Shown here piece after piece: positions 40,272 through 50,194 of a stretch of DNA of 64,000 nucleotides. The stretch is from Allorhizobium borbori (GTDB lineage: Bacteria > Pseudomonadota > Alphaproteobacteria > Rhizobiales > Rhizobiaceae): assembly GCF_014196535.1 (NCBI RefSeq), contig NZ_JACIDU010000004.1:186001-250000 (forward strand), written 5' to 3'. Numbering within the stretch: position 1 is the stretch's first letter; every line of letters begins with the position of its first letter. Made by a program: the position numbers and the translations under genes. The notes below the pieces were generated by a model. The model did no database searches and was not told the DNA's origin. It was given only the letters and a program-made list of their open reading frames with translations.

Positions 40272-41209
40272 GCGCGTTCTCCATTGTTCTGCGAAAGAAG
40301 AAGGGCTTCCATCACGGCCATGCGCACCGCCACGCCCATTTCCACCTGACGTTCGATAACGCTCTGCGGACCGTCCGCCACTTCCGAGGCGATTTCCACA
40401 CCCCGGTTCATCGGGCCGGGATGCATGACGAGTGCGCCATCCTTGGCCGCTTTCAGCTTTTCGGCATCGAGACCGTAATAATGGAAGTATTCGCGCACCG
40501 AAGGTACGAACGAGCCGGACATGCGCTCGCGCTGGAGGCGCAGCATCATCACCACATCCGCGTCCTTCAGGCCCTCCTTCATGTCGTGATAGACCTCCAC
40601 GCTCATGTCGCGGATGCCGGATGGCAGAAGCGTCGGCGGCGCGACGACACGCACCCGCGCGCCCATGGCGTTGAGCAGGATGATGTTGGAGCGGGCGACG
40701 CGCGAGTGCAGCACATCGCCGCAGATGGCAACCGTAATGCCTGACAGCGTGCCGAGCGCGCGGCGGATGGTGAGCGCATCGAGCAGCGCCTGCGTCGGGT
40801 GTTCGTGCTGGCCGTCGCCGGCATTGACGACGGAGCAGGAGACTTTCTGTGCGAGAAGGGCGGCGGCACCGCCGGAAGCGTGGCGAACCACCAGCACATC
40901 CGGGCGCATGGCGTTCAGCGTCATCGCGGTATCGATGAGCGTCTCGCCCTTCTTGACCGATGAATTGCCGACCGACATGTTCATCACGTCCGCGCCGAGG
41001 CGTTTGCCCGCGAGTTCGAAGGATGACTGCGTGCGGGTGGACGCCTCGAAGAACAGGTTGATCTGCGTGAGGCCCCTCAGCGTGGAGGTTTTCTTCTCCC
41101 GCTGCCGGCTGATCTTGACGGCTTCGTCAGCCTTGTCGAGAAGGAAGGTGATGTCCTCTTGAGTGAGGCCCTTGATGCCAAGCAGATGGCGGTGGGGAAA
41201 AAAGACCAT
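40268..41209 (-). CDS. pyrB: Aspartate carbamoyltransferase catalytic subunit
   Basis: This 313-residue enzyme makes carbamoyl-aspartate in pyrimidine synthesis. The carbamoyl-phosphate loop [13 protein letters not shown] lies near residues 54-66, then [20 protein letters not shown] and [17 protein letters not shown] about eight bases before the ATG is a good ribosome binding site. It overlaps pyrC' by four bases, consistent with a stable PyrB-PyrC' complex. Confidence 0.97.
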   Translation of the reverse strand: MVFFPHRHLLGIKGLTQEDITFLLDKADEAVKISRQREKKTSTLRGLTQINLFFEASTRTQSSFELAGKRLGADVMNMSVGNSSVKKGETLIDTAMTLNAMRPDVLVVRHASGGAAALLAQKVSCSVVNAGDGQHEHPTQALLDALTIRRALGTLSGITVAICGDVLHSRVARSNIILLNAMGARVRVVAPPTLLPSGIRDMSVEVYHDMKEGLKDADVVMMLRLQRERMSGSFVPSVREYFHYYGLDAEKLKAAKDGALVMHPGPMNRGVEIASEVADGPQSVIERQVEMGVAVRMAVMEALLLSQNNGERA

Positions 41210-41332
41210 ATGACGGCCCTCCTGAGTGGTCCGCCTCTCTTAATCAGGGACGTGGACAAGGGCAAGTAATATGCTGTTAAGAGTTTGGTGCGGTCCCCTG
41301 CATTTTCGTGCTAGACGGGCTAAGACGCAGGA

Positions 41333-42985
41333 ATGACCAATATGACCCGGACTGAAGACAAACTGGCCGATCTGAACCAGCCTCCGCTGTGGTCCGGCAT
41401 CAACGCCTACCGCTCCGATCCGCTGATTGTCGACCTGACAAGCAGCCTCAACCGCAGCGTTCGCGATGAACTGGATACGCTGGGCCGCTACGTGACCTCG
41501 CATGAGGCGCAGGAACTGGCGCGCATGGCCAATGAAAGCGCACCGAAGCTGAGAACCCACGGCCCGCGCGGTGAACGTATCGACCAGGTGGAATTCCATC
41601 CTGCCTGGCATGCGCTCATGCGCCGCTCAATGGCGGCGGGCCTTCATTCCTCGGCGTGGGAAAGCAACACCGAATCGCGTGGTCGGGAGCATCTTGGCCG
41701 CGCAGCGCGCTTTTATCTCACCGCCCAGCTCGAATGCGGCCATCTGTGCCCGCTCACCATGACCAGCGCCTCCGTGGCTGCGATCATGGCGTCGAACCCG
41801 GTGCAGAAGGACTGGACGCCGCGCATCCTTGCCCGCAAATACGACAGCACCAACCGCCCGGCCCAGACCAAGAGTGCCGTGACCATCGGCATGGGCATGA
41901 CGGAAAAACAGGGCGGCACGGATGTGCGCGCCAACCGCACCGCCGCCGAGCGGGTGGGCGAGGGCATCTATCGCCTGTCCGGCCACAAGTGGTTTCTCTC
42001 CGCGCCGATGAGCGATGCCTTCGTGATGCTGGCTCAGACCCGCGAGGGCATGGGCTGCTTTCTCGTGCCGCGCCTTCTCGAGGACGGCTCCTCCAACGGC
42101 CTGCATCTGCAACGCCTGAAGGACAAGCTCGGCAACCGCTCCAACGCCTCCGCCGAAGTCGAGTTTTCCGATGCTTTCGGCTATCTGCTCGGCAAGCCGG
42201 ATGCCGGCATCGCCACCATTCTCGACATGGTGACGCTGACGCGCCTCGATTGCTCGCTGGCTTCCGCCGGCATCATGCGGGCCTCGCTGGCCGAGGCAGT
42301 TCATCATGCGCGCGGCCGCAGCGTGTTCGGCAAGATGCTGGTGGCGCAGCCGATCATGACCCGCGTTCTCGCCGATATGGCGCTGGACGTCGCCGCCGCC
42401 ACGGTTCTTTCCTTCCGGCTGGCGTCGGCCTTTGACAAGGCCCGTATCAGCGCCGAGGATGCGGCCTACGCCCGCCTGATGACGCCGATCGTCAAATACT
42501 GGACGACCAAGATCGCACCCGCCCTCATCTATGAGGCGATGGAGGTGATCGGCGGTTCCGGCTATATCGAGGAACGCCCCATCGCTCGCCATTACCGGGA
42601 GGCGCCGGTGAACGCCATCTGGGAAGGTTCCGGCAACGTCATGGCGCTCGATGTACTGCGCGTCCTCGGGCGCGGCAAGGAACTGTTCGAAACGGTCTTT
42701 GCCGGTCTGGAGCGCGATCTCGGTTCCGCCGGGCGCAAGACTGTAGATGTGCTGCGCGCCGCCATGGCGTTGTGCGAGCGCGACGAGGGGGCTGCCCGTC
42801 TTCTGGTCGAGCAGATCGCGCTGGCCGCTGCCGCTGCCGAGCTTTATCGACTAGGGGCGGGGCGTATTGCCGATGCCTTCATCGAAACCCGTCTTGCGGG
42901 CGGATGGCGCTCGACCTACGGGATGCTCGATAGCCGCTTCGACGCCGGCTACATCGTCGATCTGCTTTACCCGCCGGCAAACTGA
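41333..42985 (+). CDS. AidB-like acyl-CoA dehydrogenase
   Basis: This 550-residue flavoprotein belongs to the AidB branch of the acyl-CoA dehydrogenase family: GMGMTEKQGGTDVRANRT, GHKWFLSAPMSDAFVMLAQT, and EVIGGSGYIEERPIARHYREAPVNAIWEGSGNVMALDVLR at the flavin and active site. AidB in E. coli is induced in the adaptive response to alkylation and binds DNA; for this homologue, without an adjacent ada gene, the role is unknown. ATG at 41342 is a possible alternative start. Divergent from pyrB. A terminator follows at 43026. Confidence 0.88.
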   Translation: MTNMTRTEDKLADLNQPPLWSGINAYRSDPLIVDLTSSLNRSVRDELDTLGRYVTSHEAQELARMANESAPKLRTHGPRGERIDQVEFHPAWHALMRRSMAAGLHSSAWESNTESRGREHLGRAARFYLTAQLECGHLCPLTMTSASVAAIMASNPVQKDWTPRILARKYDSTNRPAQTKSAVTIGMGMTEKQGGTDVRANRTAAERVGEGIYRLSGHKWFLSAPMSDAFVMLAQTREGMGCFLVPRLLEDGSSNGLHLQRLKDKLGNRSNASAEVEFSDAFGYLLGKPDAGIATILDMVTLTRLDCSLASAGIMRASLAEAVHHARGRSVFGKMLVAQPIMTRVLADMALDVAAATVLSFRLASAFDKARISAEDAAYARLMTPIVKYWTTKIAPALIYEAMEVIGGSGYIEERPIARHYREAPVNAIWEGSGNVMALDVLRVLGRGKELFETVFAGLERDLGSAGRKTVDVLRAAMALCERDEGAARLLVEQIALAAAAAELYRLGAGRIADAFIETRLAGGWRSTYGMLDSRFDAGYIVDLLYPPAN

Positions 42986-43025
42986 CGCAGAGTCAGGCGC
43001 TGTCCTGAGGCAACCCGGATGAAAC

Positions 43026-43061
43026 AGGCCCGCTTGCAGCGATGCAGGCGGGCCTTTCGTT
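43026..43061 (+). terminator. Terminator after the AidB-like gene
   Basis: AGGCCCGC (43026-43033) pairs with GCGGGCCT (43048-43055); the inner TGCA/TGCA extends the stem. It is followed by TTCGTT. Confidence 0.8.
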
Positions 43062-43139
43062 ATCCACACCTGCCGCCCGGCCGTTAACCATAGCCACGGG
43101 TTTCCGTTGCGGCAGGCGGGTTAACCGGGCATCTTGGCG

Positions 43140-43155
43140 TTAATGAATTGTTAAC
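43140..43155 (+). promoter_or_regulatory. CtrA-binding box
   Basis: TTAA-TGAATTG-TTAAC (43140-43155) matches both forms of the CtrA consensus, TTAA-N7-TTAA and TTAA-N6-GTTAAC. TTAACC half sites also occur at 43084 and 43121. The box ends 22 bases before the ATG at 43178. Confidence 0.75.
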
Positions 43156-43177
43156 CATCATTCGACTGGACCCGGAC

Positions 43178-43348
43178 ATGCATGAAACGCTGTCGCACCG
43201 AGCGCCGTTGATCATCATGACGATGTTCTTCGCGGCGCTGGCCATGAACATCGCCGTGCCAGCCTTCGTGCTGGCGGCGATGGGTCTGATCCGTTGGATG
43301 ATTCTGAGAGGCGGCGAGGGGCCGTTTCTCACTGGGAGGACCGCATGA
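43178..43348 (+). CDS. Small membrane protein downstream of a CtrA box
   Basis: This 56-residue product has a short soluble start (MHETLSHRAP) and one or two hydrophobic segments (about residues 11-45), then [14 protein letters not shown] do not recognise a family. A TTG at 43148 is an alternative start, but it would lie within the CtrA box. The stop overlaps the next ATG by four bases (ATGA), so the two genes are coupled. Confidence 0.6.
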   Translation: MHETLSHRAPLIIMTMFFAALAMNIAVPAFVLAAMGLIRWMILRGGEGPFLTGRTA

Positions 43349-43698
43349 AGTGGCTTCTTTTCCTCTGGGCCGGGCCGGTTGCGCTGCTCTTTGGCTGGTA
43401 TTTCCTGTCGCTGAACGACATGAGCTTCGGCATCTTCATGCTGACCCGTGAAGCGCATGACCTGGTCTTCCGGATCTACGGCAATATTCTCGGCATCGAT
43501 CCCGCGCTGTTGCCGCCAATGGTGCTGCGCGCCATTGCGGTGGACTCGCTGTTCGTTCTGGCGCTGGTGGCGTTCCGCCGTCGCCGGAAGATCGCGGCAT
43601 GGTGGCGTGCACGCCACGCCGGGTCGGTTGACGAGCCGGTCGTGACCTCGCTGAACGACAACTTGCCGGTCGTTCCCGAACGCGTCCTGACGCGTTAA
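43345..43698 (+). CDS. Small membrane protein, probably DUF6105 family
   Basis: This 117-residue protein has an N-terminal hydrophobic helix (about 3-24), a central conserved stretch [20 protein letters not shown], a second helix near 61-78 ([15 protein letters not shown]) and an Arg-rich cytoplasmic segment. The pattern fits DUF6105, known only from Rhizobiaceae, with unknown function. GGGAGGA just upstream is a strong ribosome binding site. It is the second gene of the CtrA-boxed pair. Its TAA overlaps the convergent ruvX stop. Confidence 0.75.
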   Translation: MKWLLFLWAGPVALLFGWYFLSLNDMSFGIFMLTREAHDLVFRIYGNILGIDPALLPPMVLRAIAVDSLFVLALVAFRRRRKIAAWWRARHAGSVDEPVVTSLNDNLPVVPERVLTR

Positions 43699-44171
43699 TC
43701 CTGCCGTTGCATCGCCGTCAGGCGGTCCAGCGCGCCCTGTAGAATGAAGCTTGCGGCAGCGGAATCGATCCGCTCCTTGCGTTGGGCCCGTGAAACATCC
43801 ATTTCCAGCAACGCCCGTTCGGCGGCGACGGTAGAAAGCCGCTCGTCCCAGTAGACGAAGGGAAGGTCGGTCTTTTCCGACATCGAGCGCACGAAAGCCC
43901 GCGTCGCCTGAACGCGCGGTCCCGCAGAACCATCCATGTTCATGGGCAGGCCGATCACGAAACCGGCGACCTTTTCCTTTTCCGCAAAAGCCAGCAGAAG
44001 CTCGGCATCCTTGGTGAACTTCACCCGCTTGAGAACCGGCCGCGGCGTTGCGAAACGTCGCGAAAGGTCCGACATCGCCAGCCCGATGGTCTTGGTGCCG
44101 AGGTCGAGCCCGGCAATAGCCTGACCGGGCTTCAGAAACGCGGCCAGTTCCTCTATGGTCAGCGTTGCCAT
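43695..44171 (-). CDS. ruvX: RuvX / YqgF-type putative pre-16S rRNA nuclease
   Basis: This 158-residue RNase H-like nuclease processes the 5' end of 16S rRNA in E. coli; it was earlier proposed as a Holliday-junction resolvase. The conserved [15 protein letters not shown] with catalytic D23 is followed by [13 protein letters not shown] and the [14 protein letters not shown] motif. I use the ATG at 44171 (MATLTIEE); the frame continues upstream to 44213 through the neighbouring gene. Confidence 0.94.
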   Translation of the reverse strand: MATLTIEELAAFLKPGQAIAGLDLGTKTIGLAMSDLSRRFATPRPVLKRVKFTKDAELLLAFAEKEKVAGFVIGLPMNMDGSAGPRVQATRAFVRSMSEKTDLPFVYWDERLSTVAAERALLEMDVSRAQRKERIDSAAASFILQGALDRLTAMQRQD

Positions 44172-44178
44172 CGGTGGC

Positions 44179-44475
44179 TCAGCGCTTGCGAACGAATTCG
44201 GTGCGCAGCACAAGGCCCTTTACCGCATCGTGCTTGCAGTCGATTTCTTCCGGATTGCCGGTGAGGCGGATCGACTTGATGACCGTGCCCTGCTTGAGCG
44301 TGGTCGAGGTGCCCTTGACCTTGAGATCCTTGATGAGCGTGACGGAATCGCCGTCTTCCAGCACGTTACCGGCGGCATCGCGCACTTCCGATGCCTTGGC
44401 GGCTTCGGCAGCCAGTTCGGAAGCCGGACGCCATTCGCCGCTCACTTCGTCGTAAACATAATCGTCGTCGGCCAT
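44179..44475 (-). CDS. PhnA-domain protein
   Basis: This 98-residue protein carries the C-terminal PhnA (YjdM) domain: [20 protein letters not shown] followed by [14 protein letters not shown] and [12 protein letters not shown]. The zinc-ribbon N-terminal domain of the longer E. coli protein is missing and is replaced by an acidic start [17 protein letters not shown]. Despite the historical name, a role in phosphonate use is not established. It lies seven bases before ruvX and is divergent from the hydrolase at 44558. Confidence 0.85.
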   Translation of the reverse strand: MADDDYVYDEVSGEWRPASELAAEAAKASEVRDAAGNVLEDGDSVTLIKDLKVKGTSTTLKQGTVIKSIRLTGNPEEIDCKHDAVKGLVLRTEFVRKR

Positions 44476-44557
44476 GGTCAGCCTCCTTTTGCGCTCTGTG
44501 CGGTTGTCTGGCGCGTCCTATGTCATATATTCCGCGAGAATCCAAAGGGAGAGACCC

Positions 44558-45262
44558 ATGAAAATCACCTGGCTCGGCCATTCTGCCTTCCGCATTGAGA
44601 CCGCGCAGTCGAAAATCCTCATTGATCCCTTCCTGACCGGCAATCCCGGTTTTGCCGGTCTGGATCTCAAGGATGCGACTGCCGGCGTCACCCATATCCT
44701 TCTCACCCACGGCCACGGCGACCATGTGGGCGACGCCATCGCGCTGGCGAAGGAAAGCGGCGCGACGGTGCTGGCCAATGCGGATCTTGCGGCATGGATC
44801 GGCGCGAAGGGCGTCAGCCGGATCGAAATGGGCAATACCGGCGGCACGGTACACTTCGGCGATTTTACCGTGACGTTCACCAATGCGCTGCATTCCTCGG
44901 CGCAGATTACCGAAGACGGCGTGTCGCACGCGCTCGGCAATGCCAACGGCCTGATGCTGCATGTCGAGAATGGCCCCTCGGTTCTGCACATGGGCGACAC
45001 CGACATCTTCTCCGACATGGGGCTCATCAACGAGTTGCACCAGCCGGATATCGGTATCGTTCCGATCGGCGATCGTTTCACCATGGGCGGTGCCGTGGCC
45101 GCACTCGCCTGCCAGCGCTATTTCAATTTCGCGACTGCCATCCCCTGCCACTACGGTTCCTTCCCGATCATCGATGCCACGCCGGAGAAGTTCGTGACCG
45201 GAATGGAAGGGGCAAAGACGAAGGTCGCCGCCCCGAAGGCAGGCGAGACGCTTTCCTTCTGA
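44558..45262 (+). CDS. UPF0173 metallo-beta-lactamase-fold hydrolase
   Basis: This 234-residue protein has the metallo-beta-lactamase motif HGHGDH (51-56), a second histidine in the HSSAQI region and GDTDIFSDM as the metal-bridging aspartate. It begins [15 protein letters not shown], typical of UPF0173. The substrate is unknown. AAAGGGAGAG before the ATG gives a strong ribosome binding site. It lies 65 bases before gatC. Confidence 0.92.
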   Translation: MKITWLGHSAFRIETAQSKILIDPFLTGNPGFAGLDLKDATAGVTHILLTHGHGDHVGDAIALAKESGATVLANADLAAWIGAKGVSRIEMGNTGGTVHFGDFTVTFTNALHSSAQITEDGVSHALGNANGLMLHVENGPSVLHMGDTDIFSDMGLINELHQPDIGIVPIGDRFTMGGAVAALACQRYFNFATAIPCHYGSFPIIDATPEKFVTGMEGAKTKVAAPKAGETLSF

Positions 45263-45327
45263 TTACCGTTGCACGGCGCGGGCATGGACATTATAGCGGG
45301 TAGGAAACGTCCCATCCGGAGAATGCC

Positions 45328-45615
45328 ATGTCCGTCGATCTCGCCACCGTGAAGCGCGTTGCGCGCCTTGCCCGCCTTGCCGTTACCGAAGAGGAGGCCG
45401 AGCGCATGACCGGCGAACTCAACGGCATTCTCGGCTTTGTCGAGCAACTCTCGGAGGTCAATGTCGAGGGTATCGAGCCCATGACCTCCGTGACCCCCAT
45501 GCAGATGAAGAAGCGCGCCGATATCGTGAATGACGGTGACAAGGCAGACGATATCGTCGCCAATGCACCGTTGACCGACCGGAATTATTTCCTCGTCCCC
45601 AAGGTCGTTGAATAA
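45328..45615 (+). CDS. gatC: Asp/Glu-tRNA amidotransferase subunit C
   Basis: This 95-residue subunit stabilises GatA in the amidotransferase that converts Glu-tRNA(Gln) to Gln-tRNA(Gln) and, in many species, Asp-tRNA(Asn) to Asn-tRNA(Asn). The family N-terminus [20 protein letters not shown] and the LVPKVVE end are present. It is 47 bases before gatA. Confidence 0.96.
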   Translation: MSVDLATVKRVARLARLAVTEEEAERMTGELNGILGFVEQLSEVNVEGIEPMTSVTPMQMKKRADIVNDGDKADDIVANAPLTDRNYFLVPKVVE

Positions 45616-45662
45616 ACCGCCTTCGCCTTGCCCGCGCCCCTGATTTCGAAAGCCGTCCACCC

Positions 45663-47144
45663 ATGACCGAACTGACCAGTCTCACCATTGCCGAAGCCCG
45701 CGACAAGCTGAAGGCGAAGGCATTTTCCGCCCTTGAACTGACCGAGGCCTATATCGCCGCTATCGATGACGCGAACGAGAAGATCAACGCCTATGTGGCC
45801 GTCACGCCGGAGAAGGCCCGCGAGATGGCGAAAGCCTCCGATGCCCGCATCGCTGCCGGCAAGGCGGGCGCACTGGAAGGCATTCCGGTTGGCGTCAAGG
45901 ATCTCTTTGCCACCGAAGGCGTCCACACGCAGGCTTGCAGCCATGTTCTCGACGGCTTCAAGCCGAGGTATGAGTCGACCGTTACCCAGAACCTGTGGAA
46001 CGATGGCGCCGTCATGCTCGGTAAGCTGAACATGGACGAATTCGCCATGGGTTCGTCCAACGAAACCTCCTATTACGGCAACGTCATCAACCCCTGGCGC
46101 GAGACCGGTTCAGATCGCGCGCTTGTTCCCGGCGGTTCCTCCGGCGGTTCGGCTGCGGCCGTTGCCGCGCATCTGTGCGCCGGCGCCACCGCCACCGATA
46201 CCGGCGGCTCCATCCGTCAGCCTGCCGCTTTCACCGGTACGGTCGGTATCAAGCCGACCTATGGTCGCTGCTCGCGTTGGGGCATTGTCTCCTACGCCTC
46301 GTCGCTCGATCAGGCCGGCCCGATTGCTCGCGACGTGCGCGACGCCGCCATCCTTCTGAAGTCGATGGCCTCCGTCGATGCCAAGGACACGACCTCCGTC
46401 GATCTGCCGGTGCCGGATTACGAAGCCGCCATCGGCCAGTCGCTCAAGGGCCTGAAGATCGGTATCCCGAGGGAGTACCGCGTCGAAGGCATGCCGGAAG
46501 AAATCGAAAAGATGTGGAATCAGGGCATCGCTTGGCTGAAGGCGGCCGGTGCCGAGATCGTCGATATCTCCCTGCCGCACACCAAATACGCGTTGCCGGC
46601 CTATTACATCGTTGCCCCGGCGGAAGCCTCTTCCAACCTCGCCCGCTATGACGGCGTTCGCTACGGCCTGCGCGTTGACGGCAAGGATATTGCCGACATG
46701 TACGAGAAGACCCGCGCTGCGGGCTTCGGCATGGAAGTCAAGCGCCGCATCCTGATCGGTACCTATGTGCTGTCGGCCGGTTATTACGACGCCTATTACC
46801 TGAAGGCCCAGAAGGTGCGCACGCTCATCAAGCGCGACTTCGAAAATGTCTTCCATGACGGCGTCGATGCCGTTCTGGCGCCGATCACGCCTTCTTCCGC
46901 TTTCGCCATCGGCGATGAGGAACTGGCGGCCGATCCGGTCAAGATGTACCTGCAGGACGTGTTCACCATCACCGTCAACATGGCGGGGCTGCCGGGTCTG
47001 TCCGTGCCAGCCGGTCTGGACAGCAAGGGCCTGCCGCTCGGCCTTCAGCTCATCGGCAAGCCTTTCGAGGAAGAAACGCTGTTCAAGACGGCCTATGCCA
47101 TCGAACAGGCGGCAGGCAAGTTCACGCCGGCCAAGTGGTGGTAA
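45663..47144 (+). CDS. gatA: Asp/Glu-tRNA amidotransferase subunit A
   Basis: This 493-residue amidase-signature enzyme releases ammonia from glutamine for the GatB kinase. The catalytic Ser-cisSer-Lys triad is visible: K79 (VGVKD), S159 in [12 protein letters not shown] and S183 in [10 protein letters not shown]. gatB is not adjacent but lies about 1.5 kb downstream, after a convergent terminator and three short genes. Confidence 0.98.
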   Translation: MTELTSLTIAEARDKLKAKAFSALELTEAYIAAIDDANEKINAYVAVTPEKAREMAKASDARIAAGKAGALEGIPVGVKDLFATEGVHTQACSHVLDGFKPRYESTVTQNLWNDGAVMLGKLNMDEFAMGSSNETSYYGNVINPWRETGSDRALVPGGSSGGSAAAVAAHLCAGATATDTGGSIRQPAAFTGTVGIKPTYGRCSRWGIVSYASSLDQAGPIARDVRDAAILLKSMASVDAKDTTSVDLPVPDYEAAIGQSLKGLKIGIPREYRVEGMPEEIEKMWNQGIAWLKAAGAEIVDISLPHTKYALPAYYIVAPAEASSNLARYDGVRYGLRVDGKDIADMYEKTRAAGFGMEVKRRILIGTYVLSAGYYDAYYLKAQKVRTLIKRDFENVFHDGVDAVLAPITPSSAFAIGDEELAADPVKMYLQDVFTITVNMAGLPGLSVPAGLDSKGLPLGLQLIGKPFEEETLFKTAYAIEQAAGKFTPAKWW

Positions 47145-47162
47145 ACCGACCTGATTGAACGA

Positions 47163-47189
47163 GAAACGGCGCCCATCGGGCGCCGTTTC
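47163..47189. terminator. Bidirectional terminator between gatA and yjhX
   Basis: GAAACGGCGCCC (47163-47174) and GGGCGCCGTTTC (47178-47189) form a perfect 12-base stem with a three-base loop and T's on both ends. It serves the two convergent genes. Confidence 0.85.
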
Positions 47190-47199
47190 CATTTTTCGC

Positions 47200-47457
47200 C
47201 TAGCGATTGTCGGGCTGGGCCCGAACCAGTTCGAGGCCACGCGAGGTGATGCGGTAGGGCTTGCCGCCGGATGAGGCGATGGCCCGCTTGCGCTTCAGCT
47301 TGCGGAAGGTGATGAGATCGAGCTGGCTGAAAATCCAGCCCTCCCGTGTATGTAGGAGAAGCCGCTCGATCTTGCGGTCTTCATTGCGGATGAGTTCGAT
47401 ATTGCCGCCCTGGGCGAGCAGGTGGAGAATGCGCTGTTCGGCGCTGGAGATGTCCAT
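47200..47457 (-). CDS. yjhX: YjhX-like protein (UPF0386)
   Basis: This 85-residue protein starts MDISSAEQRILHLLAQGGNI and ends with GGKPYRITSRGLELVRAQPDNR, closely like E. coli YjhX. The fold is a predicted winged helix. YjhX has been annotated as the toxin of a putative YjhX-YjhQ pair in which YjhQ is a GNAT protein; a GNAT gene is also next door here (47747), but divergent. The frame is open to 47514, but the family start is the ATG at 47457. The predicted promoter gives a leader of about 160 bases, with a GCGTCC/GGACGC hairpin at 47476-47490. Confidence 0.88.
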   Translation of the reverse strand: MDISSAEQRILHLLAQGGNIELIRNEDRKIERLLLHTREGWIFSQLDLITFRKLKRKRAIASSGGKPYRITSRGLELVRAQPDNR

Positions 47458-47610
47458 GGTTGTAAAGTCCGGATAGCGTCCTGAGGACGCATGAAAACGT
47501 ATCCGATACCGCATTCGGCATCAGGGTCGATTTCAACAGGGCCCGGCACGCAAGCAGACTTGCGGGCAGGGCCTTTACCGGGACTCCGACAGACTGAACA
47601 TCCACACTCC

Positions 47611-47652
47611 TTTGTGTGCACCCAAAGTATGGAGGTGCAACTGCAAGGTCAA
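47611..47652 (-). promoter_or_regulatory. Candidate yjhX promoter with overlapping palindrome
   Basis: On the minus strand, TTGACC (47652-47647) and TACTTT (47629-47624) are 17 bases apart. TTTGTGTGCACCCAAA (47611-47626) is a palindrome with one mismatched pair that covers the -10 end and the start site, the normal place for a repressor operator. Confidence 0.45.
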
Positions 47653-47746
47653 GGCGACGTTTTGATGCACGATACGCTAACAGTAGTTATTGCTGGCAGA
47701 ATCGTGATGCGGGTGTTTAAATTCGCAAACACAAGTCGGGGGTGCA

Positions 47747-48265
47747 ATGATCACAGTCCGCAGTGCGCGACAGGATGAAGCCGCGGTTCTTGCCGAAATC
47801 GGCCTGAAGGCGTGGGAATCGGCGATGAGCACGATTGAAGACAGTTCCGTTTTACGGGATGCGGCGGAAGCGGCATTTCTGAGCTTCACCAGCCAGCACT
47901 GGCTGACGATAAGTGTCATTGAAGAGGACGGTGTCATTGCCGGCTGGGCGGCGCGGGAACGGTTGGACGAGACGGTGACCGACTTCTGGATCGACCCGCT
48001 CTGGCAAAGCCGGGGGCTTGGCACGGCGCTTCTTGCCTCTCTGGAAGCCGATATCCGCCATCAGGGCTTCGACACGGCGCGGCTGGAAACCCACGCCCGC
48101 AACGAGGCCATCGCCTTCTTCGAGAAGCACGGCTACACCATCCACTGGCTTACGGTGTCCTATTCGCCGAAACTGGACCGCGACGTCGAGACGGTCGGTC
48201 TTTCGAAGCGGCTGGACGACGGCGATGATGATGGATTGCACGGACGCCAAGCCACACTTCAGTGA
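47747..48265 (+). CDS. GNAT family N-acetyltransferase
   Basis: A 172-residue acetyltransferase of the GNAT fold. The acetyl-CoA motif A reads DFWIDPLWQSRGLGTALLASLEAD (Q-x-x-G-x-G/A), followed by LETHARNEAIAFFEKHGY (motif B). The substrate is unknown. It is divergent from yjhX with 289 bases between. The last seven bases overlap the convergent DUF1294 gene. Confidence 0.88.
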   Translation: MITVRSARQDEAAVLAEIGLKAWESAMSTIEDSSVLRDAAEAAFLSFTSQHWLTISVIEEDGVIAGWAARERLDETVTDFWIDPLWQSRGLGTALLASLEADIRHQGFDTARLETHARNEAIAFFEKHGYTIHWLTVSYSPKLDRDVETVGLSKRLDDGDDDGLHGRQATLQ

Positions 48266-48621
48266 GAAAGCCTGACGATTATCCTGAATGCCGCGCCAAT
48301 CCACGCGGATGGCGCGAAGAGCCAGAAGAGCGCCAGCGATAAATGGAGCAGGGCGATGGCAAGAAGTTGGGAACGAAAAGGCTCCTTGCGCGTCTTGTGA
48401 CGAAAGATTTGCTGGGCGAGTACCGCGCCACTGCTCCCGCCGAGAAACGCGATCCAAAGAAGCGTCGATTCGCGGATGCGCCATTCGCCACGCATGGCGG
48501 CCTGTTTGTCCAGCCAGAAAGTCAGGAAGGCGATCAGGTTAAGAGCAAGCAACAGGAAGGCAACGTGTTCGTCGGACATGCCGTTGCCTAGCACGACGCG
48601 GTTGACAAAAGCTTGCGCCAT
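48259..48621 (-). CDS. DUF1294 family membrane protein
   Basis: This 120-residue protein has three to four predicted transmembrane helices. It contains [20 protein letters not shown] followed by [24 protein letters not shown], the DUF1294 signature. Some family members are fused to a cold-shock domain; this one is not. The function is unknown. ATG at 48579 (MSDEHVAF) is an alternative start. It is divergent from gatB. Confidence 0.85.
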   Translation of the reverse strand: MAQAFVNRVVLGNGMSDEHVAFLLLALNLIAFLTFWLDKQAAMRGEWRIRESTLLWIAFLGGSSGAVLAQQIFRHKTRKEPFRSQLLAIALLHLSLALFWLFAPSAWIGAAFRIIVRLSH

Positions 48622-48678
48622 GGCGGCAATTGCTCTACCTCAGCAGAATATCCCTTTCAGTCGAGACAAGAGCATACC

Positions 48679-50184
48679 ATGACCCTCGTTGACGTTCGCA
48701 CCCCCGACCCGAAACGCTTCATTCCCGGTGCCACCGGCGATTGGGAAGTCGTGATCGGTATGGAGGTTCACGCGCAGGTCACCAGCAATTCCAAGCTGTT
48801 TTCCGGCGCGTCGACCCTGTTCGGCAATGCGCCGAATGCGAATGTGTCGCTCGTCGATGCTGCCATGCCGGGCATGCTGCCGGTCATCAACGAGGAATGC
48901 GTGAAGCAGGCTGTGCGCACGGGTCTTGGCCTGAAGGCGCAGATCAACAAGCGTTCGATCTTCGACCGCAAGAACTACTTCTATCCCGACCTGCCGCAGG
49001 GCTATCAGATCTCGCAGTTCAAGGATCCGATCGTCGGCGAGGGCACGATCATCATTTCGTTGGGTCCGGATCGTCAGGGCAATTTCGAAGATATCGAAAT
49101 CGGCATCGAGCGTCTGCATCTGGAGCAGGATGCGGGCAAATCCATGCACGACCAGCACCCCACCATGTCCTTCGTGGACCTGAACCGTTCGGGCGTGGCG
49201 CTGATGGAAATCGTTTCCAAGCCGGACATGCGCTCGTCTGACGAAGCCAAGGCCTATCTGACCAAGCTGCGCTCCATCGTGCGCTATCTCGGCACCTGCG
49301 ACGGCAACATGGACGAGGGCTCCATGCGCGCCGACGTCAACGTTTCCGTGCGCCGCCCGGGTGGCGAATTCGGCACGCGCTGCGAAATCAAGAATGTCAA
49401 CTCGATCCGCTTCGTCGGCATGGCCATCGAATACGAGGCCCGCCGCCAGATCGCCATTCTGGAGGATGGTGGCGAGATCGATCAGGAAACCCGTCTTTAC
49501 GATCCTGGCAAGGGCGAGACGCGCTCCATGCGCTCCAAGGAGGATGCGCATGATTATCGCTACTTCCCCGATCCGGACCTCTTGCCGCTCGAATTCGATG
49601 ACGCGTTCATCGAAGCGTTGAAGGCCGATCTTCCGGAACTGCCGGATGACAAGAAGGCGCGTCTGGTGGATAGCCTCGGTCTGTCCGTCTACGATGCTTC
49701 GGTTCTGGTTTCGGAAAAGGCGATTGCCGACTATTTCGAGGCCGTTGCCGAGGGACGTGATGCCAAGGCGGCGGCAAACTGGGTCATCAACGACCTCATG
49801 GGCGCTCTGAACAAGGCCGGAAAAGCCATTGAAGAGACTCCGGTTTCGCCCGCCCAGCTCGGTGGCATCATCGACCTCATCAAGGATGGCACCATCTCCG
49901 GCAAGATTGCCAAGGATCTGTTCGAGATCGTCTGGAACGAAGGCGGCGATCCGGCTGAACTCGTCGAAAGTCGCGGCATGAAGCAGGTGACGGACACCGG
50001 CGCCATCGAGAAGGCCGTGGACGACATCATCGCCGCAAACCCGGATCAGGTCGCCAAGGTCAAGGCCAAGCCGACACTCGCCGGCTGGTTCGTCGGTCAG
50101 GTGATGAAGGCCACCGGCGGCAAGGCCAATCCGCAGGCCGTTCAGGCGCTGGTCAAGGTCAAGCTCGGCATTGAGGAAGAGTGA
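48679..50184 (+). CDS. gatB: Asp/Glu-tRNA amidotransferase subunit B
   Basis: This 501-residue kinase subunit phosphorylates the misacylated tRNA carboxyl group and uses ammonia from GatA. The family start [23 protein letters not shown] is followed by [25 protein letters not shown], a Yqey-like tail domain and [18 protein letters not shown] use the ATG at 48679 because upstream residues to 48613 are not family-like. It is followed after ten bases by a GNAT gene. Confidence 0.97.
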   Translation: MTLVDVRTPDPKRFIPGATGDWEVVIGMEVHAQVTSNSKLFSGASTLFGNAPNANVSLVDAAMPGMLPVINEECVKQAVRTGLGLKAQINKRSIFDRKNYFYPDLPQGYQISQFKDPIVGEGTIIISLGPDRQGNFEDIEIGIERLHLEQDAGKSMHDQHPTMSFVDLNRSGVALMEIVSKPDMRSSDEAKAYLTKLRSIVRYLGTCDGNMDEGSMRADVNVSVRRPGGEFGTRCEIKNVNSIRFVGMAIEYEARRQIAILEDGGEIDQETRLYDPGKGETRSMRSKEDAHDYRYFPDPDLLPLEFDDAFIEALKADLPELPDDKKARLVDSLGLSVYDASVLVSEKAIADYFEAVAEGRDAKAAANWVINDLMGALNKAGKAIEETPVSPAQLGGIIDLIKDGTISGKIAKDLFEIVWNEGGDPAELVESRGMKQVTDTGAIEKAVDDIIAANPDQVAKVKAKPTLAGWFVGQVMKATGGKANPQAVQALVKVKLGIEEE

Positions 50185-50194
50185 GGGACAAGCG

